Source: Gemmatimonadaceae bacterium (lineage in GTDB: Bacteria; Gemmatimonadota; Gemmatimonadetes; Gemmatimonadales; Gemmatimonadaceae). From it: a stretch of 64,000 nt of DNA. The notes under the pieces were generated by a model, which worked only from the letters and a program-made list of their open reading frames with translations, had not been told where the DNA came from and searched no databases. The position numbers and the translations under genes are program-made. The stretch covers positions 1 to 64,000 of the forward strand of contig JAUQWM010000039.1 in assembly GCA_030835125.1 (NCBI GenBank), read 5' to 3'. Below are positions 8,435-16,384 of the stretch, piece by piece (position 1 is the stretch's first letter; each line of letters begins with the position of its first letter).

Positions 8435-8869
8435 TCACGCGGCGAGCCACTCGCGCCAGGTGCCTTCGTCAAGGCCCACACTCACCCGGTGACCGAAACG
8501 CACCAGCGGCTGGCGAAGCATGCCGGGTTCCTCGGCCAGGCGCTTGAGCCACCAGTCATCGGAGTACATCGATCGCTGCAGCCCGAGCTCGAGGAAACGG
8601 CGCGACTCTCGATCCACGAGCGTCGAGGCCCCATACCGCTCCGCGAACCTCCGCAACTCGCCCAGCGCCGGGGCGCGTTCATGGAAATCGACAAAGTGCG
8701 TGGTCACCCGCCGTTCCGCGAAGAAGCGGAGTGCCTTGCGGGTATCCGCGCTTTTCCTGGTACCGAAGACCTGTACCTGTCGAGCCTGGGTCGTGCCGCC
8801 TGCCACTCGAACCTCTTGAGGCCTGAGTGATGATGGTGTTTCGGCCGGGGACGCCATCCCAACGGCCAT
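8435..8869 (-). CDS. ArsC/Spx/YffB-fold protein without the catalytic Cys
   Basis: The 144-residue product has the thioredoxin-like ArsC/YffB layout: VQVFGTRKSADTRKALRFF at about 31-49, THFVDFHERAP, then GLQRSMYSDDWWLKRLAEEPGMLRQPLVRFG, which matches the C-terminal LI(x)RPI/V part of the family. Where active arsenate reductases and Spx have a reactive Cys this protein has Ser/Ala (RKSAD), so redox chemistry is not expected. The first 28 or so residues are unconserved and the true start may lie further in. It is divergent from the YheT hydrolase gene. A binding or regulatory role is possible; function is unknown. Confidence 0.7.
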   Translation of the reverse strand: MAVGMASPAETPSSLRPQEVRVAGGTTQARQVQVFGTRKSADTRKALRFFAERRVTTHFVDFHERAPALGELRRFAERYGASTLVDRESRRFLELGLQRSMYSDDWWLKRLAEEPGMLRQPLVRFGHRVSVGLDEGTWREWLAA

Positions 8870-8905
8870 CCCCTATCTTGGGGATCCGGCCCATAATGTA
8901 GCCTC

Positions 8906-9904
8906 GTGACTATGCAGTACCGCCCGGCGTGGTGGCTTCCCGACCCCCACACGATGACCATGTGGGGGAAGTTCTTCCGCAAGGCGGACTTGCCTGACCT
9001 GCAACTCACCCGGTTACCGACCCCTGACGGCGACGAACTCGCCCTGGTGAGCGCGGGCGATCACGGGCCCGGCCCCGTCATGCTCCTTGTCCATGGCCTG
9101 GAGGGCGGCGTCAATTCCCACTATGCCGGCGGGATCCTCAACCTGGCGGTGCAAAGCGGTTGGCGCGCCCGCATGCTCATCTTCCGGACCTGCGACGGGC
9201 GCATGAACAAGGCCCGTCGCACCTACCATTCGGGGGAAACGACCGACCTCGACCTCGTGGTGCGGCACCTCGTGGGCGAGTTCCCCGGGCAGCCGGTCGG
9301 CATGGTTGGGGTTTCCCTCGGAGGCAACGTCCTGCTGAAATGGCTCGGCGAGAAGGGCGACACCGTCCCGACAGAGGTGGTGGCCGCCATGGCGATTTCG
9401 ACGCCCTTTGACCTGGCGCGGTCCAGCCGGGCCATCGATCGCGGGTTTGCCCGACTGTACCAGTGGAACTTCCTCCGGACCCTGAAGGCCAAGGCGCGGC
9501 TCAAGCTCCGGCAGCACCGCGATGTCTGCTCGCTGGAATCACTCGACGCTGCCCGGACCATGTGGGAATTCGACGACGCGTTTACCGCACCACTGCACCA
9601 GTTCGCGGATGCGGAGGACTACTACCGGAGAAGCAGCTCGGTCGGTTTCCTGGCCGGCATCAGGAGACCGACGCTGCTGTTGAGCGCGCACGACGATCCC
9701 TTCTATCCGCGCGGCCTCCTGCGGGACGTCGAGGCAGCCTGTGCGTCGAACCCGCTGCTCCAGACGGAATTCCACGAGCGTGGTGGCCACGTCGGCTTCG
9801 TCGAGGGAACTCCGTGGAAGCCGGAGTACTACGTGGAATCCCGCATTCAGGCCTTCCTTGGCCGCCATCTTGGCGATCCCGGGGTCCTCCGTACAGCAGG
9901 CTGA
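8906..9904 (+). CDS. YheT-family alpha/beta hydrolase
   Basis: The 332-residue cytosolic hydrolase is of the YheT/ABHD1-3 type. It has the N-terminal YRPAWWLPDPHTMTMWG signature, LLVHGLEGG for the oxyanion region, nucleophile elbow GVSLGGN, the acid in LLSAHDDPF and the His in GGHVGF. Substrates in bacteria are undefined; relatives act on esters or lipids. Translation starts at the GTG (8906) or at the ATG two codons later. The upstream gap holds a hairpin (ATCCCC/GGGGAT, 8868-8884) and a CATAAT -10-like hexamer at 8891-8896, which would give a very short leader. The gene is 6 bp ahead of a small zinc-ribbon gene. Confidence 0.9.
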   Translation: MTMQYRPAWWLPDPHTMTMWGKFFRKADLPDLQLTRLPTPDGDELALVSAGDHGPGPVMLLVHGLEGGVNSHYAGGILNLAVQSGWRARMLIFRTCDGRMNKARRTYHSGETTDLDLVVRHLVGEFPGQPVGMVGVSLGGNVLLKWLGEKGDTVPTEVVAAMAISTPFDLARSSRAIDRGFARLYQWNFLRTLKAKARLKLRQHRDVCSLESLDAARTMWEFDDAFTAPLHQFADAEDYYRRSSSVGFLAGIRRPTLLLSAHDDPFYPRGLLRDVEAACASNPLLQTEFHERGGHVGFVEGTPWKPEYYVESRIQAFLGRHLGDPGVLRTAG

Positions 9905-9910
9905 TCGCGC

Positions 9911-10183
9911 ATGTCCGACCCCCTCCTCTTCACGCTGATCTTCGGCGGCCTGTTCGTGTTCCGCGTCGTCCTCGCGACCGTGTTCTTCGCGCTCATCCTC
10001 CCGGCGGGCGACCAGTGCCCGAATTGCGACGCGTCGACGATCCGCGTGGCATCGAGGCTGTTCGACCGGGTCCTGCCGTGGTTCAGGAGCAGCTGGTGCC
10101 TCCGGTGCGGGTGGCACGGCGTGCTGCGGCGCGGGCGGGTCTCCCCGGAACCGGCCAGGCCCGGCGTGTTGACGCGGCGTTAG
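9911..10183 (+). CDS. Small membrane protein with zinc ribbon
   Basis: The 90-residue product has one N-terminal transmembrane helix (about residues 6-30) followed by a cytosolic zinc ribbon made of two knuckles, CPNC at about 36-39 and CLRC at about 63-66, and a basic tail. I do not recognise a named family. It follows the YheT hydrolase by 6 bp and is probably co-transcribed. Its TAG stop overlaps the TAA of the convergent downstream gene by 4 bp (TTAG/CTAA). Confidence 0.75.
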   Translation: MSDPLLFTLIFGGLFVFRVVLATVFFALILPAGDQCPNCDASTIRVASRLFDRVLPWFRSSWCLRCGWHGVLRRGRVSPEPARPGVLTRR

Positions 10184-10503
10184 GCGGAGGACCCGGCGCC
10201 AGTCACGAACAGGCGCAGCCAGTCCGGCCACTGGCCGCTGAGGTCGAAGAAGTCCTCGAACCAGGCGAGGCCCGCCGCCTCGAGTTCAGCCGTGAGTTGC
10301 TGCAATCCCTCCTCGTCGAGGATCGGGCCGATCGCGACGATGTCGCCCGCGACACGGAACTCCTCGTCGGTGAGCCCGAGGAGCGAGTCGATACGCGACC
10401 GGGCAATGCCGGACCGTTCGAAGGCCTGCCGCCGGATGATGAGGCTGGGGTAATCGCGGGAGAGGGAGAGCATGTGCGGGAGGGTGGGCCCGGAAATGTG
10501 CAT
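10180..10503 (-). CDS. Conserved-looking hypothetical protein, 107 residues
   Basis: The start at 10503 gives MHISGPTLPHMLSLS and a 107-residue, mildly acidic, soluble protein with no signal, membrane segment or motif I know. The C-terminal half is rich in Glu, Leu and Trp (GLAWFEDFFDLSGQWPDWLRLF). A longer reading is open upstream, but it runs into mnmG on the other strand and is Arg-rich, so it was not used. The gene is divergent from mnmG with a 47-bp gap and convergent with the zinc-ribbon gene. Codon use resembles its neighbours, which supports a real gene. Confidence 0.6.
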   Translation of the reverse strand: MHISGPTLPHMLSLSRDYPSLIIRRQAFERSGIARSRIDSLLGLTDEEFRVAGDIVAIGPILDEEGLQQLTAELEAAGLAWFEDFFDLSGQWPDWLRLFVTGAGSSA

Positions 10504-10550
10504 GCGCGGGCGCCCCTGCACACCGACCCGGTGCCAGCTACTTTCAGCGG

Positions 10551-12488
10551 ATGACCCGCATGGATTCCGCGCACCAGCTCGAGGCCCGATTCGACGTGAT
10601 CGTGATCGGCGCCGGGCATGCGGGAACCGAGGCGGCCGTCGCTGCGGCGCGTCTGGGGTGTCGGGTGGCACTCATCACCAGCGCGCTCGAGACCATCGGG
10701 CAGATGTCGTGCAATCCGGCCATTGGCGGCGTCGCGAAGGGCACCGTCGTTCGCGAGGTGGATGCCCTGGGCGGGATCATGGGTCGAGCGACCGACCTGG
10801 CCATGATCCAGTTCCGGATGCTGAACCGCGGCAAGGGCGCCGCGGTGTGGGCGCCCCGTGCCCAGTGTGATCGTGGGCTGTACCGGCGCGCGGTGCGCAC
10901 ACAACTCGAACGCCACCCCACGCTGCGCACCATCCAGGGGACGGTGGCGCGGCTGCTCTGGACCGACGGTGGCGCGGGAGGGGTCGAGACGGTCGAAGGG
11001 CGGCGCTTTGGCGCGAGCGCCGTGGTGCTCACCGCGGGGACCTTCATGCGCGGACGTATCCACATCGGCACCGGGACCCGCATCGCGGGTGGCCGGGCCG
11101 GCGAGGCGGCGACCGTGGACCTGGCGGAGCAGCTGGAACGGGCGGGCCTCGAGGTCTCACGCTTCAAGACCGGCACGCCGCCTCGCATCGACGGCCGCAC
11201 CGTCGACTTCTCCTCGCTCCAGGTCCAGGAGAGTGAGGTCGACGACTTCGACTATTCGTGGTCGCACTACTGGGGTGCCTCGCGCGCGGGAGCGCACGGC
11301 GAGCGACGCCATCCGGCCCAGCTTCCTTGCTGGATCACGTTCCTTGAAGAAGGCGGCAAGCGGATCATCCAGGCACACCTCGCCGAGTCCGCGATGTACG
11401 GGGGAGCCATCAGCGCGCGCGGGCCCCGGTACTGCCCGTCCGTCGAGGACAAGGTCGTGCGGTTTCCCGATGCGGTGCGCCACCAGCTGTTCCTCGAACC
11501 GGAAGGTCACGACACCTCGGAACTCTACGTCAACGGGCTTTCCACGTCGCTGCCGGCCGCTGTCCAGCTCGAGATCCTCCGGTCGATCGAGGGACTGGGA
11601 CGCGCCGAGATGACGCGCGCCGGTTACGCCATCGAGTACGACTACTTCCCGCCAACGCAGCTCTGGCCCTCCCTGGAATCGCGCCTGGTGCCCGGACTCT
11701 TCTTCGCCGGACAGGTCAACGGCACGACCGGATACGAAGAGGCCGCGGGTCAGGGGCTCATGGCGGGATTGAACGCCGGCAAGCGCGCCCGCGGTGAGTC
11801 GGCGGTCGTCCTCGGCCGGGAGACATCGTATATCGGTGTGCTGGTCGATGACCTCGTCACGCGTGGGGTCGATGAGCCGTATCGCCTGTTCACGTCACGC
11901 TCGGAGTTCCGGTTGACGGTTCGCCAGGACAACGCATTGGCGAGACTTGCGCCGATCGCGATCGAGGCGGGCTTGCTCGACACCAGCGAGCAAGAGCTGG
12001 CGGGTGCGCGCCGCGAACAGGAGTCCGCCCTGCTGCGCCTGGCGCACGATACCTCGTTGTCGCCTGCCGCAGCCAACGCCGTGCTCGAACCGGCAGGGAG
12101 CGCGCCCGTGCGGCAACCGACGCGCATCGCGGAACTGGCGCGGCGGCAGGGCGTGTCCCTGCGCGGCCTGGTGGTGGCTGCCGACCTGGAATTCCCACTG
12201 GCACCCGATGCCATGGTCACCGTGGAGCTCGAGCTGAAGTATGCCGGATACTTCGAGCGGGAGCGCGTGCACGCTGACAAGTTACGGCGGATGTCTCACC
12301 TGCCCCTGCCCTCCGACCTGCCTTACGAGGAGTTCCGCTCCCTGTCGACCGAGGCGCGCCAGAAGCTGGCCGCCCGGCGGCCCGGCACGCTCGCGCAGGC
12401 AGCCGCGATTCCCGGGGTCAGTCCCAGCGACCTCCAGAACCTCCTCGTGGAAATCGAGAGACGGCGACTCGCATCGGCTGCGTCGTGA
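10551..12488 (+). CDS. mnmG: tRNA uridine-5-carboxymethylaminomethyl synthesis enzyme MnmG
   Basis: MnmG (GidA) works with MnmE to install (carboxymethyl)aminomethyl groups on U34 of several tRNAs. The 645-residue length is normal. The N-terminal FAD fold is clear (DVIVIGAGHAGTEAAVAAARLG), followed by SCNPAIGGVAKG, MLNRGKGAAVWAPRAQ, RFKTGTPPRI and GQVNGTTGYEEAAGQG, then the LFTSRSEFRL segment and a C-terminal MnmE-interacting domain. The start at 10551 has a second Met three codons on; either is possible. mnmE is 24 kb away beside yidC, so the common mnmE-mnmG-rsmG order is split here and no rsmG is seen before parA. Confidence 0.95.
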   Translation: MTRMDSAHQLEARFDVIVIGAGHAGTEAAVAAARLGCRVALITSALETIGQMSCNPAIGGVAKGTVVREVDALGGIMGRATDLAMIQFRMLNRGKGAAVWAPRAQCDRGLYRRAVRTQLERHPTLRTIQGTVARLLWTDGGAGGVETVEGRRFGASAVVLTAGTFMRGRIHIGTGTRIAGGRAGEAATVDLAEQLERAGLEVSRFKTGTPPRIDGRTVDFSSLQVQESEVDDFDYSWSHYWGASRAGAHGERRHPAQLPCWITFLEEGGKRIIQAHLAESAMYGGAISARGPRYCPSVEDKVVRFPDAVRHQLFLEPEGHDTSELYVNGLSTSLPAAVQLEILRSIEGLGRAEMTRAGYAIEYDYFPPTQLWPSLESRLVPGLFFAGQVNGTTGYEEAAGQGLMAGLNAGKRARGESAVVLGRETSYIGVLVDDLVTRGVDEPYRLFTSRSEFRLTVRQDNALARLAPIAIEAGLLDTSEQELAGARREQESALLRLAHDTSLSPAAANAVLEPAGSAPVRQPTRIAELARRQGVSLRGLVVAADLEFPLAPDAMVTVELELKYAGYFERERVHADKLRRMSHLPLPSDLPYEEFRSLSTEARQKLAARRPGTLAQAAAIPGVSPSDLQNLLVEIERRRLASAAS

Positions 12489-12540
12489 GCGCGATGCCGC
12501 GGCATCACCTGAGGCGGGCCTCCCTCGTGTCCCGCCACGC

Positions 12541-14577
12541 GTGAAGGAGACGTCAGCCCGTCCTGCGTTGGCCCGTACCTGGGGCCTGGGTCTCGGCGTC
12601 CTGGGGTTCCTGCCGCTGGTGAACTGGATTGGCGGTGGTCATTCCGCGGAGTGGTATGGAGTGTCGTTGTCGGAGTGGGTGAGCGGCGCGGCCATCAGCC
12701 TGGGCGTGGCCCTCGTGCTTTTTGTCGTACTCCGCCGTTTCGATCGATGGCCGGTGGGGACCTGGGACACGATCTCCCGCGCCGCGGTGAACCGCCCGGT
12801 CGTCACCGGCCTCGGTCTCGGCGCGGCCGCGTTGTCGCTCTACGCCACGATCGCGCGTAGCGTGCTCTCGTCGCGGCCCCTCCTCATCGACGAGATCGTC
12901 CAGGTCATGCAGGCCCGGATCTTCGCCGAGGGTCGCGTCGCGCGCGTGGCATCGGACCTGCCCGAGTTCTTCAGCGCGCTCCATGTCGTGGATGTGAACG
13001 GTTCGGTGTTCTCGCAGTTTCCGCCTGGCGGTCCGTTGATGCTCGTGCCAGGCGTCCTGGCCGGTGCCGCGTGGCTGACCGGTCCGTTCTTTGGCGCACT
13101 CGCGGTGTTCGCGTTCTGGCACCTCGTGCGTTCCACGGAACGGTCGGCGGGAACTGCCCTGGGCGCGGCCCTCCTCCTGGCGGCGAGTCCGTTCATGGCA
13201 TTCATGGCCGGGTCGCACATGAACCACGTGCCGACGTTGGCGTGGCTGTGCATCGCGCTCTGGAGCCTCGAGCGGGTCACGCGATCGGCGAGGGGGCGCG
13301 CGATCGACGCGTTCGTCATGGGACTTTCGCTGGGAATGATGGTCTCGATTCGCCCCGTGGATGGGGCGGCCTTCGCCGTGCCGGCCGGATTGTGGCTGCT
13401 CGTGCGGACGGTGCGTCGGGAAACGTCGCTGGCGACGTTGCTGGCTTCGGGGGTCGGTATTGCATTGCCGGTCGGTGCTGTCCTGGCCTATAACAGCCTG
13501 ACGACGGGCGATGCGACGCTCTTCGGCTACGAACTGCTCTGGGGACCGAGCCACGGGCTCGGCTTTCACCGCGCGCCGTGGGGCGTGACACACAGCCCGC
13601 TACGTGGCATCGAACTGGTGAACCTCTATTTCCTGCGGCTGCAGACCTACCTGTTCGAGACTCCCCTGCCCTCGCTGGTGCCGGCGATGGTTGCCTTGCT
13701 CCTGGTACCGAGGCTCGGCGCGTTTGACCGGTACCTGCTGGCGAGTTCGCTGCTCCTGGTGGCCGGATACTTCGCGTACTGGCACGACGGGTTTTTCCTG
13801 GGCCCACGATTCTTCTACCTGCTGCTCCCTGCCCTGGTGCTGTGGACGACGCGGTTGCCGCGCATCCTTGGCGAGCGCTTTCCGGCGCCCTGGGGTCCCG
13901 GGCGTTTTGCCCTGCTTGCGTATGCGTCGAGCGTCGTGGTCGCGCTCGTGGTGTCTGTGCCCGTCCGCGCGCGCCAGTACGCCGGCGGGCTGTCATCGAT
14001 GCGCCACGACTACATGGCCCCAGCGGCGAACGCCGGGGTGCGGGACGCGGTGATCCTGGTGCGCGAGAGCTGGGGCGCCCAGGTGATTGCGCGGTTGTGG
14101 GCGTTGGGCGTGTCCCGCAGCGAGGCGGAAGCGATCTACCGGTCGGTGGACACGTGTGTGCTGGACGGTGCCGTGGAGCGCGTCGAGCGGTCGGGGATCC
14201 GGGGCGCGGCGGCGATGGAGTTGCTGCGTCCGCTGACGCGCGATTCAGCGCGCGTGATGGCGAGCGACATTTCACCGGACAAGACGGAGCGGATCCTGCC
14301 GGGGCTTTCGTATGGCGAGGGCTGCCGTCGTCGCGTGCTGGAGGATCGTGGGGGCTATACGTTCCTGGCGCCGATCCTGGCGCGGGATCCGGGGACCAAC
14401 GTGTACGCGCGGGACCTGCACGGGCGGGACACCGTGTTGCTGCAGCGGTATCCGGGCCGGCCCGTGTACGTGTTGCGGGCCAGTTCGAGCGACGTGGGCG
14501 CGCCCCTGGTGCTCGAGCCGCTGGCGGCCGACTCGGCACGCGCGGAGTGGCGTACCCAGCCGGGTTCGCCGCGATAG
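12541..14577 (+). CDS. GT39/ArnT-like polytopic membrane glycosyltransferase
   Basis: From the GTG at 12541 the product has 678 residues with about a dozen hydrophobic segments over the first 480 residues and a soluble C-terminal domain. LLIDEIVQVMQ (Asp117-Glu118) lies in the first exposed loop, where GT-C glycosyltransferases keep an acidic pair that contacts the polyprenyl-phosphate sugar donor. HDGFFLGPRFFYLLLPALVLW resembles later GT39 helices. A role in transferring sugars to envelope lipids, glycans or proteins is likely but the substrate is unknown. The frame is open further 5', but that part is the shadow of mnmG. It follows mnmG by about 50 bp. Confidence 0.72.
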   Translation: MKETSARPALARTWGLGLGVLGFLPLVNWIGGGHSAEWYGVSLSEWVSGAAISLGVALVLFVVLRRFDRWPVGTWDTISRAAVNRPVVTGLGLGAAALSLYATIARSVLSSRPLLIDEIVQVMQARIFAEGRVARVASDLPEFFSALHVVDVNGSVFSQFPPGGPLMLVPGVLAGAAWLTGPFFGALAVFAFWHLVRSTERSAGTALGAALLLAASPFMAFMAGSHMNHVPTLAWLCIALWSLERVTRSARGRAIDAFVMGLSLGMMVSIRPVDGAAFAVPAGLWLLVRTVRRETSLATLLASGVGIALPVGAVLAYNSLTTGDATLFGYELLWGPSHGLGFHRAPWGVTHSPLRGIELVNLYFLRLQTYLFETPLPSLVPAMVALLLVPRLGAFDRYLLASSLLLVAGYFAYWHDGFFLGPRFFYLLLPALVLWTTRLPRILGERFPAPWGPGRFALLAYASSVVVALVVSVPVRARQYAGGLSSMRHDYMAPAANAGVRDAVILVRESWGAQVIARLWALGVSRSEAEAIYRSVDTCVLDGAVERVERSGIRGAAAMELLRPLTRDSARVMASDISPDKTERILPGLSYGEGCRRRVLEDRGGYTFLAPILARDPGTNVYARDLHGRDTVLLQRYPGRPVYVLRASSSDVGAPLVLEPLAADSARAEWRTQPGSPR

Positions 14578-15437
14578 GCAGGAGCAGCGACGACCTGGCC
14601 GGATGGTCTCATATTAGTAGCAAATAGTGCCTAATTACTAATTGAGGCGGGGCGTTGGTGCAGGGAAGGGGCGGCGGGATCCCTCGTCGCGGAGGCACCG
14701 GGGTGGTTTCCCTCGAGGCTGTGCCGGTGAACGCACTGGGCCTCGGTGAATGCGTTGGCGTCCCGACCCGCTCCGTCGCCCGAAACCGTCGAGATCGCCG
14801 TTCCGGATTGAGGTCGAAGATGCAGCTCCAGCAACGTGACAGGGACGGCCTCCAGTCGTTGCAGCGACGCGATCGTTGACCGGCCAGGGCAGGCATGGGA
14901 TTGCGCTCGATCGAGTCGGTCGACTCCCGCGAGTCATGACACGGTCACCAAGTCCACGGCCACCACGAACGCTGCCGGCATCGCGGTCTGCACCCTGTGG
15001 AGGTTGTGTGGCGAGGTCAGCTCGCTTGCTGCCGCATTCGGGCGACTTCGGTGGGCGCCACGGGGTGCGGAGCTGCTGGTTAGTGTTGCCCCACGGGACG
15101 CGGCGCATTCGCCGTTTCAGTCAGCACGGAGGATTCCGCGCCACCCCAGCTCGGCTCAAACGCTCCGGCTTTCGGGCCACGGAGAGTTGCCTGCGTTCGC
15201 CCGAATGTCTCCCATGCCCCGGTCGCGCGACCCAATCGGACCCGGACCGGACCGCGCATTCGATGGATCGGCTCCTCGTTGGCACCGGGCCCGAAGCCCG
15301 TCGGTGCGAATTTTGGGGGGGTCAAGCCACGCCGATAGGACGGCAGACCCAATACTCCCCCCCAATTCTGGCCGAGGATCGACCATTTCTGCGCCCGAAC
15401 CGCTGTTTCAACATTCTTGCCTGCACTTCCAACACGA
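14578..15437. other. Non-coding stretch upstream of parA
   Basis: I find no gene with conserved sequence or normal codon use here, on either strand, although several frames stay open by chance in GC-rich DNA. Contents I can support are an AT-rich imperfect palindrome (14608-14646), an inverted pair TTGGGGGGG (15313-15321) and CCCCCCCAA (15357-15365), and parS immediately after the stretch. No match to a TTATNCACA DnaA box was seen. The stretch may contain the promoter of parAB or part of the origin region. Confidence 0.5.
14608..14646. repeat. AT-rich imperfect palindrome
   Basis: CTCATATTAGTA (14608-14619) pairs with TACTAATTGAG (14636-14646) with one bulged base, around a 16-nt AT-rich loop. 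It is an isolated AT island in very GC-rich DNA. It lacks the T-run expected of a terminator for the preceding gene, so it may be an operator or an origin-type element. Confidence 0.55.
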
Positions 15438-15453
15438 TGTTCCACGTGGAACA
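15438..15453. promoter_or_regulatory. parS: parS centromere site
   Basis: TGTTCCACGTGGAACA is a perfect 16-bp palindrome identical in form to the widely conserved chromosomal parS bound by ParB. It lies just before or within the 5' end of parA. It is the only full match I found in the window. Confidence 0.93.
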
Positions 15454-15520
15454 TCCGCATGGCAGTGGGAGCATGTTGGGCGTATTATCCCGCCCTCGAC
15501 CCACTTCGCAGCCTATCAAC

Positions 15521-16384
15521 GTGCCCGAGCGCAAGAAGATCGTCGCAATTACCAACCAGAAGGGAGGGGTAGGCAAGACGACGACCGCAATCAACCTGGC
15601 GGCCGGTCTTGCGGCGGCCGAGCGGCGAGTCCTCCTGGTTGACGGTGACCCGCAAGGCAACGCAACCAGCGGCCTCGGGATCACGGTGGGGGACAATGAC
15701 ACGACCCTCTACGAAGTTCTCATCGGCGGGTCGGACCCTCGAGATGCAATCAGGCGATCCGTCCATTTGCCTAATCTCGACGTCTTGCCGGCCACCCCGG
15801 ATCTGGCAGGAGCTGAGGTTGAGCTCGTTACGGAGCCGAGTCGGCAGATGCGTCTGGCCCAGGCGTTAACGCCTCTCGTGAGCGACTACGACTATATCCT
15901 CATCGACTGTCCGCCGTCTCTGGGCCTCTTGACCGTAAACATGCTCGCTGCAGCGGACGCGATCGTGATCCCACTTCAATGCGAGTACTTCGCACTCGAG
16001 GGGCTGACGCAGCTCCTTCGCACCGTCGACATGGTTCGCGAGGGCATGAAGCCAGGACTATCAGTCATCGGCGTACTGCTCACGATGTACGATTCGCGGC
16101 TCAACCTATCCAGGCAGGTCGCCGAGGACGCGAGAGAGTATTTCAAGTCGCTGGTGTTCAAGTCGGTCATTCCGAGAAACATTCGTTTAGCGGAGGCCCC
16201 AAGTTTTGGGAAGCCGATCATGCTCTACGACATCGCGTCAGTCGGCGCGACAGCGTATATGGCTGTCGCCAAAGAGTTTATCGAGAGATTGGAAACGCAT
16301 GTTTCCCAGAACGGCACGCAAACGAATGAGGACGCCAGTGCTCCATCTCCCGATCCGACAGGCCTGAACCACCTCGCTTCATGA
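15521..16384 (+). CDS. parA: Chromosome-partitioning ATPase ParA (Soj)
   Basis: ParA is a Walker-type ATPase that binds the nucleoid and, with ParB-parS, segregates the origin. The product shows the deviant Walker A (NQKGGVGKTTTAINLAAGLA), VDGDPQGNAT, the DYILIDCPPSLG Walker B region and an LAEAPSFGKPI C-terminal motif. From the GTG at 15521 it has 287 residues and begins six residues before the first strand, as usual. ATGs at 15473 and 15437 are in frame; the latter would put parS inside the coding sequence. None has a good Shine-Dalgarno. The stop overlaps the parB start (ATGA), so the two are coupled. Confidence 0.95.
   Translation: MPERKKIVAITNQKGGVGKTTTAINLAAGLAAAERRVLLVDGDPQGNATSGLGITVGDNDTTLYEVLIGGSDPRDAIRRSVHLPNLDVLPATPDLAGAEVELVTEPSRQMRLAQALTPLVSDYDYILIDCPPSLGLLTVNMLAAADAIVIPLQCEYFALEGLTQLLRTVDMVREGMKPGLSVIGVLLTMYDSRLNLSRQVAEDAREYFKSLVFKSVIPRNIRLAEAPSFGKPIMLYDIASVGATAYMAVAKEFIERLETHVSQNGTQTNEDASAPSPDPTGLNHLAS

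Noticed and set aside
7338-8492. Long plus-strand open frame opposite the TerC gene
   Set aside because: It is very rich in Asp, Glu, His, Gln and Arg with no family resemblance; the minus strand has clear TerC motifs. It is an antisense shadow of GC-rich coding DNA.
12241-12540. Extended N-terminus for the GT39-type protein
   Set aside because: It overlaps mnmG in another frame and is Pro/Arg/Ser-rich; the GTG at 12541 precedes the first membrane segment.
14876-15520. In-frame upstream extension of parA
   Set aside because: The extension has no conserved sequence, poor codon bias and would place parS deep in the gene; ParA proteins start just before the first strand.
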